From: Gnetum montanum | Taxonomy: Eukaryota > Streptophyta > Gnetopsida > Gnetales > Gnetaceae | Direction: 5' to 3' | Length of the DNA stretch: 64,000 bases | NCBI GenBank assembly: GCA_015680685.1 | Contig: MNCI01013746.1 | Span: 316,575-380,574 of the forward strand | In this document: piece by piece, positions 43,985 through 55,563 of the stretch | Position numbering within the stretch: position 1 is the first letter of the stretch | Layout of the letters: the number at the start of each line of letters is the position of its first letter | Translations under genes and position numbers: made by a program | Notes under the pieces: generated by a model | Databases searched by the model: none | What the model was told of the DNA's origin: nothing | What the model saw: the letters and a program-made list of their open reading frames with translations, nothing else

Positions 43985-44285
43985 AAATATTGTTAAAAAA
44001 TGTTTAGGTTTTGACAACCCTTGTAAAGTTGTAAATTGACTATATGTCTTAGGTGTAAATACCTTTAAAAACAAGATTTTGAGTTTCAACACCCAACCCT
44101 GGCCAACTCTCATTTAACATAATGGCCAATATGTTGGCTATGATATGTTACATATTGTTAAAAAATGTCTTAGGTTGCAATGCCTATACAATTGTAATTT
44201 GACAATATTTCTTAGGAATCAATTCTTTTTTAAAAAATGTTTTTGATTCCAAAACACACATACACATACTAGCCACAACATACCC
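43985..44285 (+). repeat. Two diverged tandem units of about 150-165 bp
   Basis: Both units begin ATATTGTTAAAAAATGT (43987, 44153) and share CTTAGG, GTAATTTGAC-like and AACACA blocks. No coding potential. Probably part of a retrotransposon untranslated region. Confidence 0.45.
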
Positions 44286-44289
44286 CCAC

Positions 44290-44703
44290 CCCCAAAGGAC
44301 CTAATGCATTTGAACTAAAACGAGAAATTAGCATTGAGATATGTGGCTCCCTTTGAAATATTGAAAATGATTGGTATGATGCCCTATCAATTAGCTTTGC
44401 CACCATGTAATTTGCAAATATGCATGTTGGACTTCATGTATCTATGTTGAGGAGATACGTACCTAATGAGTAGCATGTAATGGCACGGGAAGATGTAAAA
44501 CTACAACCTAATGCATCATACATAGAAAGACCTATATAGATTATAAACCAAATGGCTTGGCAATTATGTAGCAAATAGGTGTTGATGATAAGGATGTTAT
44601 GGGGCAAGCATGAACTACAAGAGGTTACTTGGGAGATCAAGGTTGACATGCAAGCATGATATTCAAAGATATTCCAAGAGAAAGATTTTCAAGTACAGGG
44701 GAG
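44290..44703 (+). pseudogene. C-terminal end of a chromovirus pol (integrase tail and chromodomain region)
   Basis: Plus-strand frames show MPYQLALPP (about 44370), HVSMLRRYVPN (44426-44470) and LWGKHELQEVTWE (44600-44640), the conserved C-terminal sequence of plant chromoviruses of the Tekay/Del type (HVSMLRKYVPD and VKVLWRN...EEATWE from general knowledge). Three stops and a frameshift. GGGGAG before TGTTACCCC (44697-44712) would be polypurine tract and LTR start. The upstream pol is missing, cut off by the E2-side LTR. Confidence 0.65.
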
Positions 44704-47700
44704 TGTTACCCCTCATTGTAGGAGCCATAGTAAAATGTCACGTTTAGTTATGCATGATCACTTGTGATTATGACTTATGCACACAAGTAGATAACTATGA
44801 TACCATGATGGCATATTTTATGAAATCTTGTTTATATATGTTTGTATGTGCTTGATTACCATGACTATGTATACTAATCCTATGTGATGTGAAACATAAA
44901 TGTTTATGACTGCTAAGGTAGAATTATATGGGGGTTATGAGGAATAATCAAGTATGTGCCTATGACCTATGCTAATTTATGAAATTATGCATGATGGTGA
45001 TGTGAACATGTTTTTCATCTTTAGTTATGCATTTAATGTCATGGTTATGTTGTGGATATCATGTGTTAGGTGAAGGTTTGATTGGATTTTTATTTGAAGT
45101 TTTTGTGTTGTAGTTATGAGATGTGGATCCTAGGGATATTAGCTAGGAAGTGGAAATTTAAGTTGGACTTATGAAATTTACCCATGAGAAAAAGTAAAAG
45201 TAAAATAAACTAAATTATATTTATATTATAAATAAAACATACAACATTTTATCCTCCTTTTTTCCTGATGATGTGACTTTTGTTTTTGGCTAAAACCCAT
45301 TTTGTCTTTATATTTTGTTAAATTTTGGATCATTTAGGAGTTGGTATTGGGTTGGTTGTAGTTTAGAAATCTTGATCAAGTTTTGATAGGTCCAAGAAGA
45401 AATTGTATCCAAGTTGAAACTGTCATTTCCATTTTTGATAGTTTTAGTTGATTTGGTGGGTAGTCTTTACCTTTTTTCCTTGCTTTTCAAATTTGAATTA
45501 TTATGCTTGATCATGAGGCTAGACTTAGGATCCATATGTTTTTTAGATGGATGTGCAAAATTTACATGTGTTTTTATGTGATTTTTCATAATATGATTTT
45601 TCATGCACTTGGGAAATGATGCTAATGTGAGATGTGGGAAAATTGGAGATTACTAGGATTACAATTGATTTCTTATCACTCATGGGATTCACACTAATGT
45701 TTTATGAAAGGTGGAATTCACACTAACTTTTTATGAAAGGTAAAAATCATGTGTTAAACTATTTGTTAGAAGAATTTCATGTTTTATCATTTTTACCTTA
45801 TTCTTAGCATTTTCACAAGAACACAAGTCACACTAGAATCATAGCATAGTTGCAATAAGGTTTGAGGGGGATTTCGAGTCATAGTATCCTTGCAATCAAT
45901 GGTTTCTATAGGAACATGGGTCATGGTGCCCTTGCATTGTAGACATGTCAAGTATTTTTTGTTTGTTATGGGTTACAATGAAGTTGTGATAAGGTTATAG
46001 TTTAATGAATGGCTAACATGAGTCACAAGGGATATGTGCTAGTGTCACGATGGGTTTAGGATCTTTTTTATTGTGTAAGGTAAATTACACTATGGTCATA
46101 ACTAGCTCACAGTAGAGGTCATGACCTTACGTCAAGCCACACTAGATTCATGCTTAGAAGAAATAGAAGAATCTTAAGCCATAGTCCAATCATGGTGGAT
46201 AATAGAAAACTTGTTCTAGGTTTGGATTACTACGAGATGATCATGATGTATTGTGCTATCCTTGCATCGAGCATATACAATGCATTTGTATGGTCTAGTT
46301 GGTATGGCTTCCTTACATGATACTTATGTTATTCTATGTGTGTGTGTGTGATGTGTATCGATTAAATGGACTTTTCATGAGGTTGAGCAATATGGGTCTA
46401 GTAGGACATAGTATGTGGATGATGCATGTAGCATGGGTTACTTATGCTCATCGATTGGGGATAAGATTGTGGATGATGCATGTAGCACGAGTTGCTTACA
46501 ATCTTAAAGATGAGCACAAGACTAAGGACAATGCATGTACTATATGTTACATATGATCATTAGACTTCATATAATTTGTGACCATGTGGGGAATGGAGTT
46601 GACTTGAGGAAGTGGATTGGTTGATAGTAGATTACCCTAGAGGTGTTGGGATGATCTTTATGGGGGTGCATCAACTAGAATCCTATCTTGAACCTTATCT
46701 TGGGAGTGGGAGAGCATACGTAAGATCTTATGATTGGCACAAGGTTTAGGAGAGTCATGGTCTATGCTTAAATCTAACCTATAGAAGGTTAATGACTTAG
46801 GGCTATAGGTTAGTAAGCACCAACATTGGTAGTGATAATAAATACTAGTAAAAAGCTTTTAGGTACATGATAGAAATAAGTACTTGTGACAGGGATTACA
46901 AGTGAATGTGAATATGTCAATTATCATAGGGCATTAATGGTTGAGCATGAATTGGACACATGTTACCATATTATATGTGTATAGGTTGCTTGATGCATGG
47001 GATGTCATGCAAGTTACTTCAGTCTAATATGGATGTGACTTGGTTATGAGGTGTTGAGACTTGAAATAAGTGAAATGTAGGTACACCCTAATATATATAG
47101 TTCAATTAGAACTTTATACAACTTAGCATTGCCTACTGGAATTGAACCCATCACTTGGAACTTCCAAATAAAGTGTCTTACCACTAGGCTAACATCTTAT
47201 TATTTTGGGTGTGGCTTGGTTATGGTATTATAGTACATAGATACAGTGTAAATTATGGGTGTTAGTCTTGGGACATGATGTTCTCAATTTTGTTATACTT
47301 GGTATAGTCATGATCTGGTTATGGTGTGATGCATGGTTTTTTTAATATGGTTGAACATGTTATAATGCATGGTTATGTATTTATGATGTATTCTCTATCC
47401 AACATTTGAAAATTTTATTAAAACTAATGATGAATCTAGTATGATTTAAAACATTTTGCAAAGAAAAAATATATAAGCAATGGATGATACAATGATATGC
47501 TAGTTGTCTATGTGTGCTTAGATATGAACTAACTTTGATGTAGGTTGCTTGTAACCCCATTATTCTCCTTTGATGTAGAGTCTATCAACCACCCTCATGA
47601 TAAGTGTAAAGGTTCCTCACTTAGTTTTATATTAACTATATCATATGTAAGTGATGGAGCTAGAGTATTGGTAGCTAGCAAGATTGAGGAAGAGGATGAA

Positions 47701-47987
47701 GGCTTGGATTTCTTATACATAAATGTACCTTTGTACATATTTTATATGGAAATTGATGTTTTTACCTAGCATATTAGACTAGATGGTTGCTACGATTGAT
47801 GTATATCTTGTTTGTATTGTACATATTCTATCTTAATAGAATAGATTTGGATAACAATGTTTCCTTGAAAGTTTGACTTTATGGATGTTAGATTAATATA
47901 TTTATGTAGTAGTTAGTTGTGATTATGTATTTATTTATTGGCACTATGATAAAACCTAATATGTCAAGTAGCTAAGTTGTGGGGATA
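44704..47987 (+). other. Unassigned AT-rich region, probably a chromoviral LTR remnant
   Basis: Follows directly after the chromovirus polypurine tract, so its first part is probably that element's 3' LTR. I found no LTR end or partner. It holds short direct repeats (ATTCACACTAA...TTTTATGAAAGGT at 45688-45740; GTGGATGATGCATGTAGCA at 46415 and 46472) and a SINE (47049-47206). The only ORFs (85 and 74 codons) look like chance. Its last bases, GTTGTGGGGATA (47976-47987), resemble the Athila-like polypurine tract before the next LTR. Confidence 0.35.
47049..47206 (-). mobile_element. SINE with target site duplication
   Basis: On the minus strand TAGCCTAGTGGTAAGACAC (47173-47191) is an A box and GGGTTCAATTCC (47138-47149) a B box of an RNA polymerase III promoter, as in tRNA-derived plant SINEs. 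The spacing is shorter than in most. Flanks GGATGTGACTTGGTTATG (47031-47048) and GGGTGTGGCTTGGTTATG (47207-47224) form an 18 bp target duplication with two mismatches. It is not a tRNA gene: no cloverleaf fits and the body continues about 90 bp past the B box. Confidence 0.6.
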
Positions 47988-48924
47988 TGATGAAGCATAA
48001 TTTTGCCAAGTGTATCAGTTGGCTAAGATATTGATAAAATCCAATAAGTCAAATGATATGATATTGTATCTATGATATCATATTTACGATGTCATATCTC
48101 TACTTACATCATCATAGATACAATGTAGTGGGACCTAGTCATGACTATAAATACCAACCCTTAGTGTTGATATTGCATTGTTGAAAAACCTCTTGCACAA
48201 CACTTAGTGAAATTCTTACAACTTCTTTCCACAAGTAACACTTAGAGTTAGAGTTAGAAGTGAATGCTTGCAGTGTGGTAACTAACAGTTGTATGGAGTA
48301 TTTATTCGAGTGGATTGTACCTAGACATAATTCATGACTAGTAATAAAGATCAAGATTGTTTCTTACCATTGCATCATTTCATTTAGTTTAGTTTTATTT
48401 TTTAATATGTTTACTTTGACTTAGTTCTTTACATTTTCTAAGTACTTTACTCTTTTAATGTCCATTAGTAAGGCGAAATAAGTACAACTAGTTTCAAGCA
48501 TTAAGTGTAATTGTTTGACAACCCAATAGTGACTTCACTTGATTCACTCAATAGTGAATTCACTTGGTAATCTCAATAATGGTTACATGAGCCAAGGCCA
48601 TGTATGACAAGCCAAGAATGAATACTTATCGCTATAGGCTAGGATAGATTTATATTTTAGTTATCACTTAGCTTTAGACTTTATTCTCATTTTAATCATG
48701 AAAGTACTTAGGATTAATTTGAGCCAACAACATCATGATATCATATGCCTCACCAAGAGTTAAACCATACTATTCACACTTTACTAAATGTGAGAAGACA
48801 ATGATCATGAACCAACTATCAACCACTAGCATACTTACATTGTCCATCCACATATTATGATTAGGTCATGTGTCAAAACTCGTGACTTATATGGTGGAGT
48901 GTTGGAATACCTAGTTTCTCATTA
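47988..48924 (+). repeat. Athila-like LTR, first of a fused pair
   Basis: TGATGAAGCATAATTTTG to TAGTTTCTCATTA. Decayed palindromes (GATATTG, GATATCA, 48027-48095), TATA box CTATAAATACC (about 48145), AATAAAGATCAAG near 48343. Preceded by a polypurine-like GTTGTGGGGATA. Confidence 0.7.
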
Positions 48925-49867
48925 GATATCATAGATGCTATATTGCAGATGCTACATCATATCTACATTGTAGCATCCCCATCAATGCATCTAAGTGGGC
49001 TACTACATCGTAGATGCTAAATCACATTTGCTATAACTTAGTTGCATCAATGCATCCCCATCAATGTAGCCAAATGTATTAATGCATCCCCATTGATAGA
49101 ATTCTTGTATTTTCCTATAAATATGTGAGCACACATATGTATGTGGCATCATTTTGATCAATATTGTAGTCAAACTCTTGTAGTTTTCTCTCGTAATCTT
49201 AGCAACTAGTTAGTAAGTGCCTACAACATGGATTTCAATTAATTGTACAGTGTCTTATTTGAGTGTCATTCTACCTTAACAAATTCCATGAACAACAATA
49301 GGATTGAGATTAATTCATATTCATTGCAGCACTCTAACTTAGAATATATTTATTTTCAATGCAATTTACTTTCTATGTATTTAGTAAATATTTACATTTT
49401 CATGCATGTTGATCAATTGGAAAAATGAGTGTGAATAATTTTGAGCTTAAACATGTATTCACTTGGTAATCTTAGTAACATTATTGCTTAGTTTTCCTAG
49501 TAGTATAACACTTGGTAATTCTAGTAGTGAGTACATAAGTTCAAGATGTATACGACAAGTTGAAAACAGACATACATTACCCTTAGGATAGTATTAGTGT
49601 TAATTTTATTATTAATTAGATTAAATAATTAATTTCTATGTTATTATTCAATTAGTTTAAGACCCCAACAACATTAATAATCATATGCCTCACTTTGGAC
49701 TAAAGCATACTTGATAAAGCTACTAATCCAAATAAGAAGATAACAACATGCGATCAATGCTTAAAAATCTAGATACCACACTAGTTCCATCCATGGAATT
49801 CAATAGGATTCCACATGAATGCTTGTGATTTGTATGGTTTGGTGTAGGGAATACTCGCTACTCATTA
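48925..49867 (+). repeat. Athila-like LTR, second of a fused pair, lacking its first bases
   Basis: Begins inside U3 (GATATCATAGATGC) directly after the end of the previous LTR and ends CGCTACTCATTA. U3 has three GCATCCCCAT(C/T)(A/G)ATG repeats (48966, 49054, 49086) and decayed TA-centred palindromes before the TATA box CTATAAATATG (about 49117). No internal region separates the two LTRs. Confidence 0.65.
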
Positions 49868-51735
49868 CTCTGCTTACAATGTTAATTTGATATAGATTTT
49901 TCCACTATATTTGACAATTTTCTATGCATGCATGAGTACTTTCTCCTATTGATGGGCTTGCAAGATGATCCCATTCTAAGCTTTTCTTGGGAGAAATGTG
50001 TAAGTATGATAGCTTGGCCCACATAATCAAATGCACATGGCCTCAAAACATTGATTCAAACATCACAATCCTTAATTTTGATTCAAATGCACACAAGACA
50101 TGAAAATTAATTTAGCAACTCAACTTGGCCTTAATAAATGATGCAAAAACCAAGGAACCATAAGGGAAATTCCAAAATGGACATGTGTTGGCAATAGCAA
50201 TAAACGCATACTAAGAAAGATTGTATACTCTTTGAAGCAAATTTAACTAGCATTCTAAATTTGACACAAATAGGATATCATGACACAAGGTTTACATAGT
50301 TTTTACAAAACATGTAAAGCTAAAACTTAATTTGAGGTTTGAAAGGCTCTTGGATGTTACAAGATCATCCAACAACTCTAAAACTAGCTTAATGAAGATG
50401 TGATGTGTAACTACATCCAACCAAATTAATGAGCAAAACACCTCAAACCAAGTACAAATAAGAAGTAAGAAAACCCACAATACGTAAAAAAACAATAATG
50501 TATATACCAAAAATTGAGATACAAGTTATTGAGCATGATACATAAAGTTTCATAACCTACAATTAAACCACTTACCATCCAAAAACTATAAAAAACCCAC
50601 AAAGGCACACACTTCAATGCATTGTCATAAAGCAAAAAATACAAAGGAACACTAATTAACTTTTACAAGCATAACATTAAAGAACTTGTTGAACAACTAA
50701 AAGGACAAGAAAGAATCCAAGAAAATTCACCAACATAGTTGTCCTTCAAAATCCAAAGAATGCACATGCATAAGTGTAACTCATTTGAGCTTGGGACATG
50801 CACACATACATATGATGACACTAACCCTCTTGGATCTATCAAATATAATAATTTTAGAATTTGTTTTATGAAAATTTTTTAATCTATAACTTACTATTAC
50901 TCATTGGAATCAAATCTATGACATAGGTTTGCCATGTTGAAGTTCTTACCACCCAAAAGTAAATAAAAAATAAAAATAAGTTTCAGAATGTACGACATGT
51001 TAAGTTCTAAGCAAAATACTCCAATAATAACATAAAGTTAAAGCTTTATAATTTTAAGGATGTCTAACCAAGTATGCATCCTTATAATCAATATTAATAA
51101 AATCAAGATATAAAAATTAATTGTTAGTAGAGAGGATAGTCCTTGCCTTAATAGCCTTTGCATCCATTCTCAAATTTTAAATATTAAAAGGATTTGTAAT
51201 GGAAATAAAATACTATGACAAAAAATAAATATTTGTAGAAACGTTGTATATGCAAAAAATGATGGTACATATTCTGCATTACCATTATCTCACTACTTAA
51301 TGTAAAGCATATGTTGAGAATCTTACCATTAACTATAAACTACATATCAATATTATTCTTTATCTTCAAATTAACATTGTTATTATTAAATAAGAATAAA
51401 CTCACATTGTGAATTATTTATTTGGCTTGATCAATACTTCATGTATTATTAGTAAAAACATTCATAAAAGCTTTTGTCCTATTTGGTTTCTTAATGCCAT
51501 TTGATTAGTCTTATAATTAGTAATAAGTTGATTTTTCATATTAACAAATTCATATTTCATATCATTATATTTAACATGTTTTTTCTCAACATTTCTTTCT
51601 TTTCTTGAGAAAAAAATACATGCATTAAAAAAATGTCCTTTACGATAAAAGTTGCAAAAATTGTTAGTGAGACATTACATGATTAGTTAGAAGATGTTGT
51701 ATGTAGTTTACAACTCATGGGTTTGATTTCAATGA
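49868..51735. other. AT-rich region without clear genes; SINE-like and gag-like scraps
   Basis: 49868-50870: nothing recognisable. 50905-50954 minus strand: AGATTTGATTCC and GGGTGGTAAGAACTTC look like B and A boxes of a second SINE. 51610-51655 minus strand: CNFCYRKGHFFNAC, a perfect CX2CX4HX4C zinc knuckle followed by a lysine-rich stretch, probably a copia or gypsy gag scrap. 51680-51735 plus strand: GGGTTTGATTTCA (51719-51731) with an upstream A-box-like stretch may be a third SINE, cut by the LTR at 51736. Confidence 0.35.
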
Positions 51736-52637
51736 TGATGAATCATTAGTTAGCTAAGATATTGTAGATGCTACATTGCATTTTCATTATAGCATCCCTA
51801 TTAGTGCGTCGTCAGTTGGTTGCTATGTCACATCTATTTTGCGATGTTGCAATTATAATAAATGCCTATAAATATGAGACTTCCACCATGTATTTGACAC
51901 CTTTTGGTCATTTAGTAATAGAATAATATTAGTTTGTTTTCATAACTTAGAAATAGAGAGGAAATGCTTGAAGTGTGGTGTTGAGTAATTATACTGAATC
52001 TTTATTCAAGTGAAGTGTACTTGGGCACAATTCATGTCCAAAAATAAATATTGAGATTGCTTTTTATCATTGCAACATCCACTTAATTTTACTATTTTAC
52101 TTAGCATAGTTTTTATTGTTTTCTTAGTTTAATAATTTACATTTCCAAGTACTTTACTTTCTTGTTCATTATTAAAGTGAAATGAGTATGACTAGTTTCG
52201 AGCATTTAAGTGTAATCATTTGGTAATCCTAGCAGTGTTATAGCTTGGTTCACCTAGTAGCATAATGCTTGGTAATCTAGTAATGGTTACATAAGCTCAA
52301 GATGTGTATAGTAAGCCAAGACCAGATGCTCATCTCTCTAGGCTAAAGTAGAACTACATTACTCTCATTACTTAGATTTATATTTCTATTCTCAACTTTC
52401 ATCATGTTCACAGCTAGAAGTATTAAAGGCCAAACAACATCAATTATCATATGCCTCACTTTGGACTAAACCATACGTGAAAAAGCCTACTACTAGTCTA
52501 AGTGGGAAGATAGCGTCCTACAATTAATGCTTAACAATCTAGATGCCACAACTAGTCCCATCCACAAAATTCAACCAGATCATGTGTGGAAGCTTTTGAT
52601 TCATATGGTTGGGCCTAGGGATACTTGTCGCTCATCA
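51736..52637 (+). repeat. E3 5' LTR
   Basis: TGATGAATCATTAGTTAGC to CTTGTCGCTCATCA, 902 bp. TATA box CTATAAATATGAG (51868-51880); AATAAATATTGAG near 52043; two TTGGTAAT repeats in U5 (52219-52275). Palindromes are mostly lost. Confidence 0.82.
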
Positions 52638-52638
52638 T

Positions 52639-52656
52639 TAGTGCCATTTTCAAGGA
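52639..52656 (+). promoter_or_regulatory. E3 primer-binding site, decayed
   Basis: TAGTGCCATTTTCAAGGA, one base after the LTR; 11 of 18 match the expected tRNA-Asp complement. Identified by position and by the following GGTGCTAGTTAT, shared with A, B and E2. Confidence 0.55.
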
Positions 52657-52769
52657 TGGTGCTAGTTATCTAGATTAATTATATTATACACGATCAATGT
52701 AAACATATTAACAATCTATCTTTTAGAAAAAATTAATATTTTAAGTGACACACATTATCAAACAAAACC

Positions 52770-53960
52770 ATGTCTTCTTCACATAGAATCAATAATGCAT
52801 CATATGATGAAAACACTAGTAGGAGAAATGATAGGATCTATACTGAGGAAAACTAGAGTAAATAAAAACATGCAGGGGTTTTCTATGCTCATTTAGACCC
52901 TTACTACACTCAAAGACTACATTCAACTAATGCAAACAATCCTAGAGGAAATGGAGAAAGTCCTAGAACAAGGAGGACCTTAAGGTCTAAGACCTCCTCT
53001 AAACCTAGAAGAGATACATCAAGGGACCAAAGCGGGAAATATATGAGCCATGGCAATTCTCCTAGTTCACCATCTTCATCTTCTTCTTCCATAGCTAGTT
53101 CTGACAAGGATGAACATAGGTATAGAAATAGAGATACACTAATGGGTCAAGATGAAGATAGAAATAGAAATAGATGAGATCTTCAAAGTAAGCATAGATG
53201 AGATCATCATAATTAGACAAATAGAAATAGAAATCATCACCACAACATGTCTAATGATGATGAATCCTTGTTCATTATTAGGAGCATGATGCAAATAAAA
53301 AAGGTAGTTAGGATACCCCATAGGTAGTAAAGGGAAAGTTGCATCAAAGGTCTTGATATGAATAACATCCCTAAATTTGTGGGAGGCTATAACTTTGATC
53401 CACAACATCACTTAAAAGCCTTCTAGGATGCTTGTGCCTTGTAGAACATTGAGAGTGAGTAGCAAAAGCTTAAGCTCTTTCCTATGACACTAATAGATGA
53501 AGCTAAAGGTTGGTATAGATTGTTGGAACTAGATTCGATCCACCGATGGTCCACAATGCTGGAGTTTTTCAATGAAAAATACCAAACTTATGCAAGAGTG
53601 TTCAACTTGAGAACACAAATCCAAGGATGAAAGCAAGAACAACATGAATCCTTGGATGTGGCCTTGGATAAATACTATTCTCTACTACACAAATGTCCAA
53701 GCCATGCTTTTTCTTAAAAAGAGCAACTTCTCCACATCATAGATGGACTTCATAATAAAACAAGGGAGACCCTTGGGATTTATGCCCAAGGTCAATTATC
53801 CAAATTAAAAATCCATGAGATACAAAGGCTAGTTGAGTAGGTGGCAAAAAAAGGAGAGCTATGTAAATGAGAGAATGTAGAAGAATATAACTCGGACTCG
53901 ACTCTTGAATATTATAAACTTGCAGCATCTCCTATGCAATCATCATCTCAAACCTCTTAT
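52770..53960 (+). pseudogene. gag: E3 gag, broken and shortened
   Basis: Starts MSSSHRINNASYDENTSRR. Arg/Ser/Asp-rich disordered part (52950-53200), GLDMNNIPKFVGGYNFDPQ (53355-53410), LFPMTLIDEAKGWY, HRWSTMLEFFNEKYQTYA (53540-53595), LHKCPSHAF, LHIIDGLHNKTRETLGIY and AQGQLSKLK (53725-53810). After EEYNSDSTLE (53890-53915) the helical C-terminal part and zinc knuckle present in A and E6 are missing and the sequence jumps to the His/Ser-rich tail. Several stops. Confidence 0.72.
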
Positions 53961-54119
53961 CTTCCATGACATCCTCAATATTCTCATACTTCCCTCCACC
54001 ATATGTCACCACTAACAACATGAGAAGAATTGGCATCACAACATCAATGAAAGGATGCCACTTGTACTGCGAACATACAAATAAATGATAATGCTATTAG
54101 ATCTCAACCATAGTCTTGA

Positions 54120-54672
54120 AAACATCCTTATTTTAGGACAATTTCCACACATGAGCACAAAACTCATAAACCCACTCACTCATCAAAACTAGCATAAGGC
54201 CAACTAGGTGCAACACCCTTCCTCACCAAAATAATGTCTTCTAATCCTACACAAGGGCCAACACCCATTACCACTCTAGTGTAAAACATAACAAATGAAC
54301 CTATCACTATGAAGAAACAAGGAATTCCATGCATTGCTACTGAAAAATAAGGGTGTAATTGTGGACCAACCTTCCAGAATGTCAACACAGTTAGTACACT
54401 AGTCCATAACAAATGTGAAAAACATGTGTTTGCACAAGAGAGAGTAGGGGCCACTAAACCAAAAGACACATAGTGGTGAAAAATTAAGAACTTTCAATTA
54501 TCCAAGACATGCATGGAACAATCTAAACAACTTATTTATTCCCATTCTAAGAAAATGATGCTAACTAAGAACTTACAAATGGAAATACTAAACCATAATC
54601 ATACACCAATAGAAAGAGGAACTAAGAACTTAGATGATAAAAATTCAATTACCATCATAATTATATGGGATG
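54120..54672 (+). pseudogene. E3 protease remnant and ORF tail
   Basis: Plus-strand equivalent of 1293-1848 and 39730-40270: ATPFLTKIMSSNP (54210), GCNCGPTFQNVNT (about 54355), GATKPKDT (54455) and MEILNHNHTP (54577-54610). The last 85 bp continue after the solo LTR, at 55564-55650. Confidence 0.55.
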
Positions 54673-54677
54673 ATAAC

Positions 54678-55558
54678 TAATAAATCATGTTTTCCAATGG
54701 CTATGATATTGGGCATCCAATATTGGAGCCACGATATCATATATCCGATATCTAAGCCCATGCTATGACATCGGATATTTGATATCACTCCACGCATGCT
54801 TGCCTATAAATAAGACACTTAGGCACACAGTTGAACAACAATTTAGTCAATTTGTACTAAAACTCTTACAACTTAATTTCATAGCTTAGTGATAGAGTGA
54901 ATGTCCATAGTGTGATGTTGAGTAGTTATCTGGAGTCTTTATTTAAGTGAAATGTACTTGGGCATAGTTCATGATGGAAATAAAGATCGAGATTTCTTTC
55001 CATCATTATAACATTCACTTAGCTTTACTATTTTACTAAGCATAATTCTTACTATTTTCCTAGTCTAATTAGTTACATTTTTAAGTACTGTACTTTCCTT
55101 GTTCATAGTAAAGAGAAATGAGTACAACTGGTTTCAAGCATTTAAGTGTGATCATTTGGTAAACCAGTAGTGGTTTCACTTAATTCAATTAATGGTGAAC
55201 TTACTTGGTAATCCCAGTAATTGTTTCATGAGCCCGAGGTGTGTATAGTAAGCAAGGAATGGATACTCATCACTCTATGCTAGAGTAGATTATTTTACTA
55301 TTTTCCTTAGACTTAGAAATATTTTCACACTTTTTCATCATAGCTAGGAGTTATAGCCCACCAACATGAATATATCATACACCTCACTGAGAGCTAAACC
55401 ATATGCATAGATTATACTAGCTCCATGTGAGAAGACAACAATCTTGAACTTAAACCAATTACTAGCATATTCACATTGCCTCGTCCATGGATTACAATCA
55501 GGCTAGGCATGAACACTTGTATCTTGTATGGTTGGGTGTTGGCCTACTCCACTCATCA
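54678..55558 (+). repeat. Solo LTR in E3
   Basis: TAATAAATCATG (two G to A changes from TGATGAATCATG) to CTACTCCACTCATCA. ATAAC is duplicated exactly at 54673-54677 and 55559-55563, and the ORF tail of E3 reads on across it, so this is a solo LTR left by recombination. TATA box CTATAAATAAG (about 54804-54815). Confidence 0.88.
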
Positions 55559-55563
55559 ATAAC

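Noticed and set aside
47138-47191. tRNA gene on the minus strand
   Set aside because: A and B boxes are present, but I could not form acceptor and anticodon stems, and target duplications flank a longer body; a SINE explains it better.
47545-47769. 74-codon plus-strand ORF as a host gene fragment
   Set aside because: No recognisable motif, no splice context and short length in AT-rich repeat DNA.
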